Of a DNA stretch of 64,000 nt, positions 36,562 to 48,705 are shown piece after piece. Origin of the DNA: Polytrichum commune (Eukaryota; Streptophyta; Polytrichopsida; Polytrichales; Polytrichaceae); NCBI GenBank assembly GCA_950295325.1, contig OX485803.1, positions 20,398,001 to 20,462,000 on the forward strand. The letters run 5' to 3'. Numbering within the stretch: position 1 is the stretch's first letter; every line of letters begins with the position of its first letter. The position numbers and the translations under genes were made by a program. The notes below the pieces were generated by a model. It had not been told where the DNA came from and did not search any database. It saw only the letters and a list, made by a program, of their open reading frames with translations.

Positions 36562-36596
36562 TAAAAGAAAAAGAAAAAGAAAAAGAAAAAGAAAGT
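36562..36596 (+). repeat. (GAAAAA)n microsatellite
   Basis: Five units of GAAAAA, then a broken unit. No associated gene. Confidence 0.85.
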
Positions 36597-37138
36597 ATTC
36601 ATTTTATTTATATATGACATAAGACTTGCACAATTGTAAGGGAACACATTTTGTGTTAATAAAGAACTATCATTGCATGCCTATGATGATAGAAATTCAT
36701 GAAGGTAAGTCCTCCAAATTAATCTATTAGTATTGAAATAGGATTTACAATAATCAAGTTTCTATTTGATAATGGCTATGAGGTGGACTTGTCACATGGC
36801 CATCAATGGCCACGATCGAACTTAATTTCCATCATGAAGAGAATTCACACATCATTAAAGGTATATTACCAAAAAAAAATTGAAGCATGTGACATATTCT
36901 AAATGAAATGGATATGTGTTGAAATATTTGGTATACCCTAAGAAACCTATGGGTGATACACATAACCTTTTTCCCAATGAAAATTTCGTGATGAAAGAGG
37001 ATATGATTGGGTTGTAGGGGAAGATTGCATTCATTCCTCACTGAAGACAAAGAAAACATCTCAAGGCTCGACAAGATTTTGATACTGACAAATGAACCTC
37101 CAATTTAAAGACTTGAACGAAAACGACACATCAAGCAT

Positions 37139-37230
37139 TCAGTAGTTCACAAGCGAGTTTGAACTTGGGACCTTGTGGCGGTCAAACTTGGTAAACCTCG
37201 GACCGTACCACCATATCATTACCCTTGGAC
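37139..37230 (-). repeat. tRNA-derived SINE-like head
   Basis: On the minus strand 'tggtggtacggtccgagg' (box-A-like) precedes 'caaGTTCAAACTCg' (box B) at a pol III spacing. This resembles tRNA-derived SINE heads of plants. No poly(A) tail or duplication was identified. Confidence 0.35.
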
Positions 37231-37489
37231 CCCTTCCATTTTTGTTTCCCTTGTGGTTGGCAACTCCAACGTGATTGAATATGCTCATCAAATCACTCAA
37301 ACATCCACACCCACTTGTAGTTGACAATCTCCACCATTTTGTGGATTTTCTACCACACACGAAACCTAGTGTACTTGGTTCGAGTGCTAGGGTTATTGAT
37401 AGCTCTCGAGTGGCATGGGTCCACTTTGAATGCCGCGTCCACCTACTTGTTCTCAAATGATTTTAACAGTTGTGAAAAAAAGAAAAAAA

Positions 37490-37707
37490 AAGGCCATATC
37501 CAATATTCGGTCGAGATCCTGTTGTTCCAATGTAAATCGGTTACATGTTGGCATCTAATAATTCTTCTTCATTAAATTGAGGAATATTCTGCAAATTCCT
37601 GTAAATCGATTGATCGGTAATCCTCTGAAGTCTTGAATTTGAACCGGCTGTTTCTCAAACTCAACTGGTTAATCTGTAACTAGTTGTTGGTTCTCCCCGT
37701 GCATTTG
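37490..37707 (-). mobile_element. hAT-type MITE family C, copy 4, left end lost
   Basis: The family body ('gagatcctgttgttccaatg', 'cggttacatgttggcatc', 'ttctccccgtgcatttg') is present. The first terminus has been replaced by A-rich sequence. It directly precedes a family A element. Confidence 0.65.
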
Positions 37708-37713
37708 GTGGTA

Positions 37714-38759
37714 AGGTAGAGGGTGCTGAAACCAACACTTTGAGCTATTGCACATACATATGGCTATGTGGTTGATACCAAAAAAATAAAAAGTAAGAAA
37801 TAAATCTGATTAGAATTTGGGCTAAACATAGGTATCAAGAGAGAAAAAAAAGTAGCCTCAATTGAATATTTGATGATTATTCAAAGTCAAAATCACTGGC
37901 TTCCTTAAACTAATCCCTAGGTCATGTGTATGACGACCTTGCGTATGATGAAGACCCCCACTTTCATTGCCTAGAACCAACACAACATAGTTAGTTACTA
38001 GGCCCAAGGTATATCAAAGCCCAACTAATAACGGTGCGCAAAGCCACATGGCCACCGCCATGATCCCATCTGGCTTGGTTGCAAAATTGTTATCTTGCAT
38101 CCTAGGTGTCGCTTGGGGGGTTCACTCCCTCTTATATTTTGCATACACGTGCGTTCGGGACCTATTTATTGGGGGGCTATTTACCTTGCAGAAAAGATTA
38201 TAATGTATGGTATTTTTCAAAATAAAGGTGTGATGGTATTTTACATGTAATTCTTTTTCACTATTTTAAAGCCCCCTATATTATATGTAAGTTTTTAACA
38301 AAATTTATCTACAATGAATATATTAGACCCTATTTTTTATCGCATGTTGTTCTACGATTTTTCGCCAGTGAACCCCCCGAGAGGTGTCGACCCCCTTGCA
38401 TCCCAAGTACCAACCCCCTTTGTGCTTTGTTAGCCTATCTCCTTGGCTTTGTGGATAGAATGGCTAGAACCGTCTCCCCCCCATCCCCATGGATAGAATG
38501 GCTAGAATAAGGCACTGATAGGCCACCCTAAAGCCACCTTGAACCAACCTGAGATAGAGTGCAGCTCGTTACCTACCCTATATGAAGGTAGTGGAGGCCA
38601 ATATTAGATGGTCCCACTAATGGCACCTAAACTCATCAATGTGTGGGCCCGGGCACTCTGTTCCATGGCGAACAACTAAAGGTAATAGAGTGTTAGCAAT
38701 TGGGAGGCATTTATATGTGTTGCTTTTGGGTGGGGTGTTGGTTTTAGCACCCTCTACCC
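37714..38759 (+). mobile_element. TIR family A element, about 1046 bp
   Basis: Ends are AGGTAGAGGGTGCTGAAACC and the complement 'ggttttagcaccctctacc'. TA precedes the left end (37712-37713); the right TA has decayed to CC. It shares internal blocks ('gctattgcacatacatatgg', 'aacaacatagttagttactag' type) with 57248-57966 but has about 330 bp more. No transposase frame, so it is non-autonomous. Confidence 0.75.
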
Positions 38760-39189
38760 CCGGGGAGTGGACTCTTCATACGACATACGCACTAATGTGA
38801 GTGTAAGAAGGGGTAATCATTAGCATTCATAGACTATATAGTATTCAAAAGGTCGTGGTCTTATTTTTCTCTATTGTGTACATTTAAAGAGGATATTAAG
38901 AAATTTGAAGTAAAGGTAGATGTACAAAAAGGAACCTCGAGGTTTAGAAAAAAGAAGTTGATAACAGATGTATTAATTCCATTCAATACATGTTTTCATC
39001 GATTTTTGTCATGTGGTAATAGTAATCAATGACTACCTTGTCCATTCTTGTTAGGGTTTGCATTTTGGTTCTAGGTTTTTACGCACGAGGATCTTGAAGC
39101 GATCATGGGTTCCCTTGAGTTTTGCTCCACAAATTAAGGCTAAGATATTGTGCTCTTGTCTTTGTTTGTTTCATGCAATTGTTGAGTTA

Positions 39190-40755
39190 CAGTGACGAAT
39201 GAAATTGAATACTTTGTTGAAGAAGCCAACTTCAACAAGCCAATTATAGATAATGTAGATTTTTTTTTGCAAGGCTAAAAAGTGAGTTAAAAAACATATA
39301 TTTCTATATATTTCTCTATATATATATGCAGAGTTATACATCATATTGAAAACTAGATTATCTTCTATAATTTACAATCATTAACCATATACAAGTACTC
39401 AATATTGTTCAATCTGCTTCTTTGAACTTCAATAATTTGTCCAATACTCTTTAGCAGCCAATACATGAGCAATTCTTCGCGGCATACTCTCATACTCTCA
39501 TCATCTTCACTGAAATTAGAAGAAACATTGTATACATGCTCCCACAATTCTTCAATTCCTCGTGAAGGTGTAGAAAAGTCATTCAAACGTCATTTGAGAA
39601 GAGCCCAAAAATGCTCCATGGGATTCAAATTCGGTGATTGAGCAGACCATTGGAGAAGGTGGAATGGCTGCAATTTTAGCCATTGTTGCAGGCTCTTACT
39701 TGTGTGTTTTGGATCATTATCCTGTCGAAACACAATATTGTTTGGAACCAAATTGTAATGCCTGATTGTAAACCACAAGAAGTTTTCCAAAATAAGTTTG
39801 TACACGTGTTGATCCATTATACCTTCAATTCTATGCCAAGCTCCAAGTCCAAAAGTTGTCATACAACCCCAAATCGTGATATGTCCACCACCATGTTTCA
39901 CTGTTTGTTGGACATGTTGCGGTTGTACATGCTCTGTTATTCAACACTAGGACCAACCATCAGAATTGAACATGTTTATCTTCGTCTTATCATTGAAAAT
40001 AACGCGTTTCGAATCATGAACGGTCCAATTTGCATACATGCGAGCAAACCTCACTTGTGCCTGACCATGTCTTTTTGTCAACAACAGCTTCTTTTGTTGC
40101 ACATGTGCAGTGAAACCTTCCCATCCCAAAGCACGTCTCACAATTACATCATACACATTTTTAATTGATTCGAATCTTTGCTACCACCTTTGATGCAACT
40201 CCCAAACGCCCTTCCTTAAGCAAGGTGACACATCTCCACCTCTCTCTCGCAGTACGGTGTTTTGGGCACCCTCCTTTTTGCCTCTCTAGCTCCCTTGCGA
40301 TCTCCTTTCTAAGCCTAACTACCCAAGATTAATTCATCCCAATTGCATCCACAACTTTTCGTGTTGAATTGCCATTCCGAAGTTGCTTCAGGGCTTGGAA
40401 CTTTTGCGACACAGATGAACGAGGCATACATAAGCAATTGCACAAATGCTCACTACTACACAATCTCCAATTGCAGAGCGTCATAATGCACTAATGATCT
40501 AACGAAATTGAGCACAAATTAGTATGCAAATGAAAATTGAAGTTCGGCTGGTGGCTCCAAACAAAAGTGAGTATGTGAACCCTAGCTGCTTTGACATGGC
40601 TAATATTTTTTTACATTTTCTTTTTACATACATGAAGAAGATTACTTTGTACACATACTTTGCTTAATTACTTCAATGATATCAAATTTCAATTGCCAGA
40701 GATTGCTTGCCGAAATTGAAGTTCTCAGTTGAGTACTCAATTTTGTTCGTCACTT
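39190..40755 (-). mobile_element. Tc1-family (DD34E) transposon fossil, about 1566 bp
   Basis: Inverted ends pair 39190-39220 ('cagtgacgaatgaaattgaa') with 40731-40755 (read inward 'aaagtgacgaacaaaattga'). TA lies before the left end (39188-39189); the right side shows TG in its place, consistent with one transition. Between them is a full-length but broken transposase on the minus strand. Classical plant mariner elements are DD39D, so a DD34E element is unusual in a plant genome. Confidence 0.85.
39429..40427 (-). pseudogene. Tc1-like transposase, DD34E, broken
   Basis: Length corresponds to about 332 codons, normal for Tc1. In order: a start at 40427 with MPRSSVSQKFQALKQL, an in-frame stop at 40329-40331, then WVVRLRKEIARELERQKGG and CPKHRTARERWR (paired-like DNA-binding region). 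A frameshift near 40160-40175 follows, then VIFNDKTKINMF with the first catalytic Asp, and stops at 39947-39949 and 39941-39943 where Trp codons are likely. Next come HGGGHITIWGC, the second Asp in FRQDNDPKHTS and the Glu in LNPMEHFWALL, with exactly 34 residues between them. A stop after ALLK and a frameshift near 39480 precede a tail MPRRIAHVLAAKEYWTNY ending at 39429. All catalytic residues survive, but the frame has at least six lesions. Confidence 0.9.
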
Positions 40756-40757
40756 TG

Positions 40758-43400
40758 CATGCTATGAACAAGAAATGTTCAATGACTTTCTCATTTGGAA
40801 AATAGAAGTGGATGTTACATGTAATAAAGGCATGTTTAATTCATGATGTATATTTTGTATATGGAGTGGAGGCATGTATAACATTAAATTTATAAGATTA
40901 GTATAAATATATGAGTCCATTTTCTAACATGCCGTTAGTACATATACACTATTTTTTTCCTCTATAAACCTCTTGTATATAGAAGGTTTGATTTCACAGT
41001 GACCCACACATGTCATTTAGGTTTCCATTGAATAGTCCACGCCCCAGGCGTCTACCTTATTGAGTTATTTACATGCGGCTGAGGAGAGAGACTAGGCCCT
41101 TCAACCTCAAAAAAACACAAACATAGGCTCAATATTCAAACTAAAATATAGTGTAGGTTCGCTAGAGTCTAACTTCTATATAGTCATTTTGATTTTCATC
41201 ATCTCTAAGTACACTGAACATCTATTGATATTTAGTGTGGCCCACATTTATTTATGAAGTCATGAATCTTTGAATAATTCAAGAATAATCTTGGTAAGAC
41301 TAGTACATGCGAAAACCCGTCTCGTTTATGTTTATATATATATAGATTATTATGGTGCACGACATTTGTGACTATGTTCATATAAGTCTAATAATATATC
41401 GTCAAACCGAAGCAATCTAGATTCTGTGTTTTATTGGCATAATATCATCTTTATAATTATAACTAAAAGCCACACAACTAGAGTACCGAGGAGTTTGGAA
41501 TTTAAGTACGACCCACTCACCTCGGTACACAACACTTATATGTAAACCCACATTAATGTGACGTTGACCTTGAATGTACCAACATACAAGTTGTAGGCTA
41601 CAATTTGCATGTGTTTGCGGAAAATTTTAATGACACTGCTCGTGTTGCCTAGTAGCATGTTTTATGTGTTCACACATGCACAACCATGAAGGCCAGTTAG
41701 CATGAAAACTTGAAATAGACCTCATTTCAAATTGTATGGCTTCTTAATCCCATGAAGTAGGGTAAAATACATATCTAACACGTATATTCAAGGAGGAGGG
41801 TTATAGTCCTTTCCTAAAATGTTGCCCTTTGAGGCGGCCATGTCACCTGCTAGGGTTAGGGTTACAAACGAGTTTAGTCTTCGTCCTCTTGGCTTGGTCT
41901 CTCTACACCCGGGATGGCACACTACCTATGTTGAAACTTGAGATTAATTTGTCATGTGATGTTATGGAGGAGTGATTGATGAGTTTGTGGTACTTGTGCC
42001 TTCCAGCTTGCTTCATTTTCTTGGCACTTGCTCCTATAGCCACATATATGTTTTTATTTTGCTTCATTCCAAATTTTTAGACAATAAAAGAAAAACAAAA
42101 TATTTGTTCAGACTTATTCGACATAGACTTCATAATGTTTTTCTTCATAAAGTCCACTTGAAGCACTTCAAAATACATAAAATTGAGTCAACTTTCAAGT
42201 GCAAACCCTTAAAAAAAACCAATTTAAATACTTATCTATCTATCTATAATCTCAACTTCACTCAAGACTTTATAAATACTACACTTCCATGTATAGTATA
42301 TATAGAAATTAAAAAATATAGATATTAGTATTTGGTGTCTAACTTAAGTTCTTCAATTGTGGAAGTTGGGACATATATTCAGCATGCTCACAACATAAAG
42401 TGAGACATGAGTTACACACACCCTAATTCTTAAGTATTTGGTGTAATAATAATAAAAAATCTTGTTGATCATCTTGATTTGGCTCACTGAACAAAAAAAT
42501 ATTAAAAAAATCACACACACATACACAAAACACACACATGCATGGTTCGTGGTTATGAGGTACACCACATAATAATGTTTGGTCTTGTGATGCACAATGA
42601 AGCTATAAACAGAGACTCCAGTTTGGACATATACAAGACACCCCGCCATAGATAGTTAAGTTCTTATGAGTAATACTTTTTTTATAATATTATTTGTAGT
42701 GTGCTTTTCATGCGCCAGTGAGGGACTGATCATGATAACCAAACTGAGCACATTGTAAGTCTTTCTACAATTTGCAACTTAATAAGGTACGTGGGTGTTC
42801 TTTGGTTCGTTTTTCAGGTACTCCCACCTTAGAGTCACACAACAAAACTCATGTTGCATTAGCAAGACTATGATGAAACATATGCAGAAATCAAACCTCC
42901 CATCATTTAGTTATCATGGTTATCGGAAGTGCATGTTTGTTGACTTCTTAACTGAATACAATAGGTCCTCCCAATTGTGTTCAATATTGATTATAGAGTA
43001 GTTATTAATCTTTGAAGACATACCGTAGCTCTCTAGAAACTTGGGCAAAAAATAATTAATTTTAAAGATGCCTAAATTTTTGGGAAATTAATTTTGTTGA
43101 GAAATAACATTCAAAGAGTGCCTAAAATCACAGTAATGCAAGTCACATTCACTAGAATCCAACAAAGTAGCATCAAAATCAAAGAAAAATCTGTTGGCAA
43201 GCAAAACCCTGACATACAAGTAAAAGATAAACTTTAGGGTAAGGAATTGTTCGTTAATTAAAGTGTTTAGGTCAATCGTTGCTGCCATAAATGAAATTAG
43301 GAAAACCGTCCATGATCATAGAAATGACTTGGATGATTGTCTAACTTAATTTAAATTACTTTTTGAATGCGCCCAATTTTAGAATATTACTTTTTGGGCT
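40758..43400. other. AT-rich intergenic block, no gene seen
   Basis: It contains scattered 'tttagtgtggccc' motifs (near 41230) of the family N type and short AT repeats. The 118-codon frame at 41972-42328 is rich in Lys/Ile/Asn/His as expected from AT-rich DNA and has no motif. Confidence 0.35.
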
Positions 43401-43459
43401 GCCTAGTCATTTATATTCACACTTCAATTAATTATTAGGCAAAAAGGTGCCGAAACTGC

Positions 43460-44751
43460 TAGAGAACTACGGTAGTCCAATCTCTTTTAAACATGTGTTG
43501 TTTATGATGATTGCTCTTTGATCTTCACCGCACCACATACCGATCACATCTAGGGCTCCCATGAAGTGAAGAAGTGGAGCCACTGAAGACCCATCTACCA
43601 TATATAATTTGCAGGACAAGTCGGAGGAAGAAGGCGGCGACAGTCTCCAGACAGAGAGGCTGGGCAATCACACGCCTGGAGCAGTTGTTCTTAAGCAGAT
43701 CTTAAGCAAGCAAGCAAGCTAGATGTGAGTGTGTAGCCAAGGGAGGAGCCATCTTGTCAACCTCGTACTGTAACTTCGTCGCATTGGAGGGAAGAAAAGG
43801 GCCGGGGCGGAGGAGGAGGAGGAGGATCTAAGCTAGTAAATTCAACCTTTACCTCAGTTCCTGAAGTTTATAACACTCCTGACGCCCAAAAGGCTGCTAC
43901 CCACCAACGTTACGTGACGGCAGACCCCAGTATTCATTCACATCTACAACCTTACCACTCCAATACTGCCTGTTTCCTTTTTTTCTTGTCTCTCCACAGA
44001 TTGGAATCATCAGGTGATTCATCCCCAAGCTTAAAGCCCCCACCCTAAGCTAGCGAGACGGAAGCAGCAAACTGCAGCGGAAGTAGTAGTGCGATTTTAC
44101 TCTGATCGGTGACAGTTAGGTACAGGTGCAGTAGTAGCAACAACAGAAGAAGAGGAAGAAGAAGAAGAAGCCCAACTCCGTCGGTTCTATCTGTCGACTC
44201 TTGAGTTCTCTCTGTATAGATATGCCGCGAGGGAGTCGGTACTTTTTCTGATCGGTGACACTTAGAAACTCAACTCGGTTGTTTCTGTTTTGCGGAATCG
44301 GTGTGCTGCAGAGGAGGGAGGGGAGTCCGTCGGTACTGCCAAAATTTTGTGCAGCCACCACAAGAATCAATAATCGGTGCTCCAGGGGCGGGGGTCGAAC
44401 TATCCTCGTAGAACACGAGGCCAAGGAGTTTGAGAACTTCTGTTTTTTTGGGTCTATGTTGTTGTTATTGTTGGGGGGAATCTGAATCCGAGTAAAGATC
44501 CTGCATGAAGCAAAAATCAATATCATCAGCCGCTGCAAGTAGTTACAGTTGAGTTGGGTGGGGATGATCATGATCGTCAAGTTTGAGAATCATCAAGCAT
44601 ATGAGTTTCACATTCATGAATGTTGCTACAGACAGACAGGCAGACAACCAACCAAGGCGCGGAGCATGGAGACACGCGGGTCACCAGAGATGGTAATTCT
44701 TTTGGATTGAGACACGGTCGCTGTGGCGGAGCTGTCTGTGCTTAGAAGTAC
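43460..44751 (+). promoter_or_regulatory. Upstream and leader region of the GT47 gene
   Basis: GC content rises from about 43480 and purine-rich (GGA/GAA) tracts appear at 43812-43828 and 44145-44170. This is typical of a plant promoter and 5' UTR. No intact upstream gene is visible; the minus frame 44116-44580 reads through purine repeats and is taken as noise. No TATA box is assigned. Confidence 0.4.
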
Positions 44752-46206
44752 ATGACGGAGAGATCATTGCTCTTGTCTCGCAATTATTCGAATTATTCCA
44801 CCAACAACAAGATGCAGAAACTACAGAAGCCAAGGCTGGTGTACGGGTGCTGCGTCGTCTGCTTCTTCATCATCATCCTCACGCTATGGATGTGCCCGGA
44901 GCCTCAAATTCAATTAAGCGCCATCTCCACCACTGTCAACCCTAACCCTCTTGTCTCTCCAATTTTCGCCCCAGTCACCACCACCGATGATGACACCTGC
45001 ACCGGCCGAAGAATCTTCACCTACAACCTCCCATCGTCATTCAACACCGACCTCCTGGAGCTCTGCGACGGCCATCTCGTCTTTTGGATAAAGTTCTGCA
45101 AGCACTACCGGAACTATGGGTTCGGCGAGATTCTGAACTCATCGGTGCCAATTTTTCGTGACGATTGGTATGGCACCGATGCGTACATGCTGGAGGTTAT
45201 CTTCTTCGAGCGCATGCTAACTTATGATTGTGCGACATCCAACCCCGACGAGGCAGACTTGTTTTTCATTCCCTATTTCTCAGGGTTAGATGCTTTGCCT
45301 TACCTCTACGGCAGCAAGAGGGCGCGTCGACAAGGAAAAGAATTAATCTCGTGGTTGGAAGCGAACGCGACCGAATCTTGGGGGAGGTTTAAAGGCATCG
45401 ACCATTTTATGATTGCAGGCAGAACCTCCTGGGATTTCAGCCGCCAATTATCTGAAACCGAGGCTTGGGGTACATCGCTTTTCAGTGAGCCTGCTCTTTG
45501 GAATGTGACTTCGATGCTGCTGGAGCGGAAGCCGTGGATGGGAAGAATCGAACAAGCCATCCCATACCCTGTTGGATTCCACCCTTCCACTACTGCAAGC
45601 TTAACCTCGTGGATTGACCACGTTCGAAACTCCAACCGCAATTTCCTGTTTTCTTTTTCAGGTGCTCTCCGCCCCCAGATGACAACAAGCATTCGAGGAA
45701 TTTTGTCACAACAATGTGCCAACGCAACCAACCAATGCTCCACACTCGATTGCAGCAAAATTCAGTGCAGCCATAACCCGGAGCCGATCTACACCAAACT
45801 TCTGGACGCGGATTTCTGCTTGCAACCTCGGGGGGATACTGCAACTCGGAGATCCACGTTTGATTCCATCCTCTCAGGTTGCATTCCTGTGTTCTTCCAC
45901 AAGGACACTGCGCGCACTCAGTACACTTGGCACCTACCTTCCGATTTCGAGAATTGGTCCGTCTACATCGACGAGATGGCCATCAAGAATGGCAATGCGA
46001 ATGTGCAGGAGATTCTCAATCGATACTCCAAGGAGAGAGTCATCGAGATGCGAGAAAGGTTGATTTCCATCATACCTAACATTGTGTACAGACATCCTTC
46101 CGGTGTTGCTATGGCGAATTCGATGAAGGATGCGTTCGACCTCACCATCGATGGGATGGCCCGGAAGGTTGCCGCCTTAAAAAAGGCCACCTTGCTACCG
46201 CTATAA
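44752..46206 (+). CDS. GT47 exostosin-family glycosyltransferase, MUR3/XLT2-like (xyloglucan galactosyltransferase clade)
   Basis: It is a Golgi type II membrane enzyme predicted to add a sugar, typically galactose, to xyloglucan side chains. The 484-residue frame is complete and intronless, as is usual for this clade. A short cytoplasmic tail precedes one membrane segment at about 29-47, then a Thr/Pro-rich stem and the exostosin domain at about 84-445. Clade blocks: IFTYNLPSSFNTDLL (88-102), FMIAGRTSWDFSR (219-231), FLFSFSGALRP (298-308), DFCLQPRGDTATRRSTFDS (354-372) followed by ILSGCIPVFF, then TQYTWHLP (389-396). N-glycosylation sequons face the lumen at residues 129, 205, 251, 324 and 401. 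Acceptor specificity (MUR3, XLT2 or a sister such as a galacturonosyl or arabinosyl transferase) cannot be told by eye. The frame is GC-richer than its surroundings and has no lesions. Confidence 0.93.
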   Translation: MTERSLLLSRNYSNYSTNNKMQKLQKPRLVYGCCVVCFFIIILTLWMCPEPQIQLSAISTTVNPNPLVSPIFAPVTTTDDDTCTGRRIFTYNLPSSFNTDLLELCDGHLVFWIKFCKHYRNYGFGEILNSSVPIFRDDWYGTDAYMLEVIFFERMLTYDCATSNPDEADLFFIPYFSGLDALPYLYGSKRARRQGKELISWLEANATESWGRFKGIDHFMIAGRTSWDFSRQLSETEAWGTSLFSEPALWNVTSMLLERKPWMGRIEQAIPYPVGFHPSTTASLTSWIDHVRNSNRNFLFSFSGALRPQMTTSIRGILSQQCANATNQCSTLDCSKIQCSHNPEPIYTKLLDADFCLQPRGDTATRRSTFDSILSGCIPVFFHKDTARTQYTWHLPSDFENWSVYIDEMAIKNGNANVQEILNRYSKERVIEMRERLISIIPNIVYRHPSGVAMANSMKDAFDLTIDGMARKVAALKKATLLPL

Positions 46207-47060
46207 CGACAGGCAATTCAGCCATGGAATTAGTGTTCTTCAGATTTTTTTTCAAGTTTGCTCAACTGCCCATTATATGAAATCATGAGCATCGATGATT
46301 AACGACAGCCACCACCGGCCATCCCGCCGCTCTCAGAGTTTAGTGTGGATCATAACAGGTTAGACTGTGTAAAACCTCAAACTGTACAACCTCAAATCAT
46401 CATAGCCGGTGTGCACAACAAAATCTCCTCACCGGGTTGCTGGTTTGCAGAATACTGCGAACCCATGATGATCCCTGAGTAGCAAGGAGATGTTGCTGCT
46501 GCTGCTGCTGCTGTTGCTGCTTCTTCCTGACTTGCGACATTAGGTTACTTAGATGAATTTGAGGAATAGTTGCGTATTCAACACATACACCAAACACTTT
46601 TGGGGTAAAGTTTTTTGAATAAGGAAGGGGACGCATGTCGCTCTTCGCTGTATATTAGTAGACACATCCACCATTCTTTGTGCGGAATAAAAGCATGGAA
46701 TTACGCATCCTTATCATTCAGGAGCAATTATTGTTTCAGGTTCATACTTGCTCCGATTTCCACCGTTATAGCTGCAAAATCATGTGTTCACATGAGTTGC
46801 GTGGGAACCCAAATCATTCATATCACAACTTTAGCTCACTTTTGTTTGTTTGTTTGTTTGTTTGTTTACAGTTTTGGTTTTGGGTTACATTTTCTAGGGT
46901 TGTAGAGTAGAAATTGAGAACAATGAATTACAGAGATTAAAAGGTGACCAGGCTCATGTTTAATGGAAGTTAGTATGCGTCTCTCTCTCTCTACAATACT
47001 TAGAATGTTTCCCGGTTGAATGTTCTGTACAAAATTTTACTACCTAAATAGTACTAGAAA
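46207..47060 (+). other. Downstream region of GT47 with a CTG microsatellite
   Basis: The 3' UTR is not delimited. A (GCT)n run sits at 46491-46520 and a (TTTG)n run near 46843-46868. No further coding motif. Confidence 0.4.
46491..46520 (+). repeat. (GCT)n microsatellite
   Basis: About ten triplets, one interrupted (GTT), about 290 bases after the GT47 stop codon. Confidence 0.9.
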
Positions 47061-47064
47061 ACTA

Positions 47065-47429
47065 CACTAATTGTGATATTTAGTGTCATATGGTATATAA
47101 TGTCACTATGGTAACTTTTTGAATGACACTACTTATGAATAAGTGAACGAATATTGTCACAGATGATGGATGAGTTCTTCATTTGCCAAAACCCTCCCTT
47201 CTCTAGTCAGCAACTTGTGATGAAATATTGTCATGGATGATTGGATGAAATATCACTTAGTTAGCGACAGTAATTGCAACACTGTAAATATATAATCCCA
47301 AAAAAATTACAAGGAATGACAAATAATGTTGGGTTAACTTTTAGTGTTGGTGACACTGTACCGCAATTTACAATTAGTATTGAGCAAGACGATTAGAATT
47401 GGTGACACTAAATATCATATTATTTAGTG
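47065..47429. mobile_element. MITE family N, copy 2 (365 bp), TA-flanked
   Basis: The left end is CACTAATTGTGATATTTAGT and the right end 'actaaatatcatattattta' then 'gtg'. TA lies immediately outside both ends (47063-47064, 47430-47431). No coding frame. As in copy 1, each terminus is nearly self-complementary. Confidence 0.6.
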
Positions 47430-47724
47430 TAATACTTCATTGGAAGGGTTAGAAAGCAACTTTCGTTGAAGGGTTGAGTCTCCGAATTCTTCTTAGATTT
47501 TAGGGCCTTTTGCCTACTATGCAATTTTTACAAGCAATCTTGTTTTTTTTATGGTTTTGCCATCAACAGTTACACAAAACAATGTGAGCATTTTTTTTGT
47601 TAGTAGCAGATTCAGGTAATAACAATAGAATATTTGAGTCTGAGGGGTTGAACACACCAGCCACTTATGGCACCATCCGTTGGCATCTCGTGTTTTAATA
47701 GTATGAAAATTGGTGGGTCATCAT

Positions 47725-48705
47725 CTAGAATAGAGGCGTCCATAATTGATCACTTAGAAGATTTTGCACCAAGACTAGTGAAGTATAAGGCAGTGTAATT
47801 TTTCCCGTGTAGGATGATAGAAACTAGGAGGACTGCAAATTTTTTGGTAATGTTATTCATTAAATTAAATTACTGTAACTTTTTGAAGCCAAAAGTTGGC
47901 TCAAACATATTACCAAAACATATAACTGTTCATTTTAACTACTCATTCCTCTTCAATTTAGCACTCAAAACGAGGACATGTGTCATGGCATTATTGGTTC
48001 TGGCTTGACCACAATTCAATCCCAGCTTGATTGAAATTCCGGTACCCTATAAATTGCCGATGGGGTCCTAATCGGGAATAGGCACCTCTACTACATTTCT
48101 CAACATAATCCCTAGCAATTTCATGGCTAGAACAAACGGAAACATTGGTGTGATCTCATTCCTTAGACTAATAGTAATACTTTCAAATGTTTTTCAAAAT
48201 ATTTTCCAAATTGTTAGTGATTCTAGAAGGATTGTGCATAACATTAAGTAGCAAGCCCGAATTGACCTTCTTAAAATTGACCTACTTGATGCTCTTTCAA
48301 GAGCAAAAGTAACACTAGGTTTGAGTTTTACTTAGGCTATTTTAGATCTATTTGGGTAGTTACTTTCAATGCTTAGTATTAATTATGTCGGTTTCTAGGA
48401 CAAAACTAATGCCAAGTGGTGATAAAGGTTCTAATCTAGGCTAAATTACGATCTTAACAAATTTAAATAGCTATAAAGCAACGGGAAAGTTGGTTAGGTC
48501 AAAAAGGTAGTTGCACTTTTTGGAAAAGTCTCCCGACACTAGCATTGGAAACCTCTTTGATGCCTTTTTGAAGCTTCTATATTTGATTAATTATCCATTT
48601 ATTCACCCTTGCTTTGCAAACTTTTCCCTTCTTGTTGAGGTAAATTTGCGGGTACTCAAAGGGTACCCTCTTAGCATTGCTACTTAATGTTATGTGGTTC
48701 ACAAA
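47725..48705 (+). repeat. Dispersed repeat E, copy 1 (about 1 kb)
   Basis: It is homologous over most of its length, in inverted orientation, to 62595-63705. Shared landmarks are 'cacatgtgtcatggcatta'-type sequence, 'cggtttctaggacaaaactaatg', 'cttcaaaaaggcatcaaagag' (complement) and the final 'gggtaccctc...ttaatgttatg'. Within it 'cataacattaagtagcaag' (48239-48257) and 'ttgctacttaatgttatg' (about 48682-48699) form an inverted pair about 460 bp apart. No coding motif. The superfamily is not identified. Confidence 0.6.

Noticed and set aside
39683-40168. 161-codon plus-strand frame
   Set aside because: Antisense shadow of the Tc1 transposase.
44116-44580. 154-codon minus-strand frame before the GT47 gene
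   Set aside because: It reads through purine/pyrimidine repeats and ends in poly-Phe/Cys/Tyr; more likely the GT47 leader on the plus strand.
45306-45758. 150-codon minus-strand frame inside GT47
   Set aside because: Antisense of a strongly recognised coding region.
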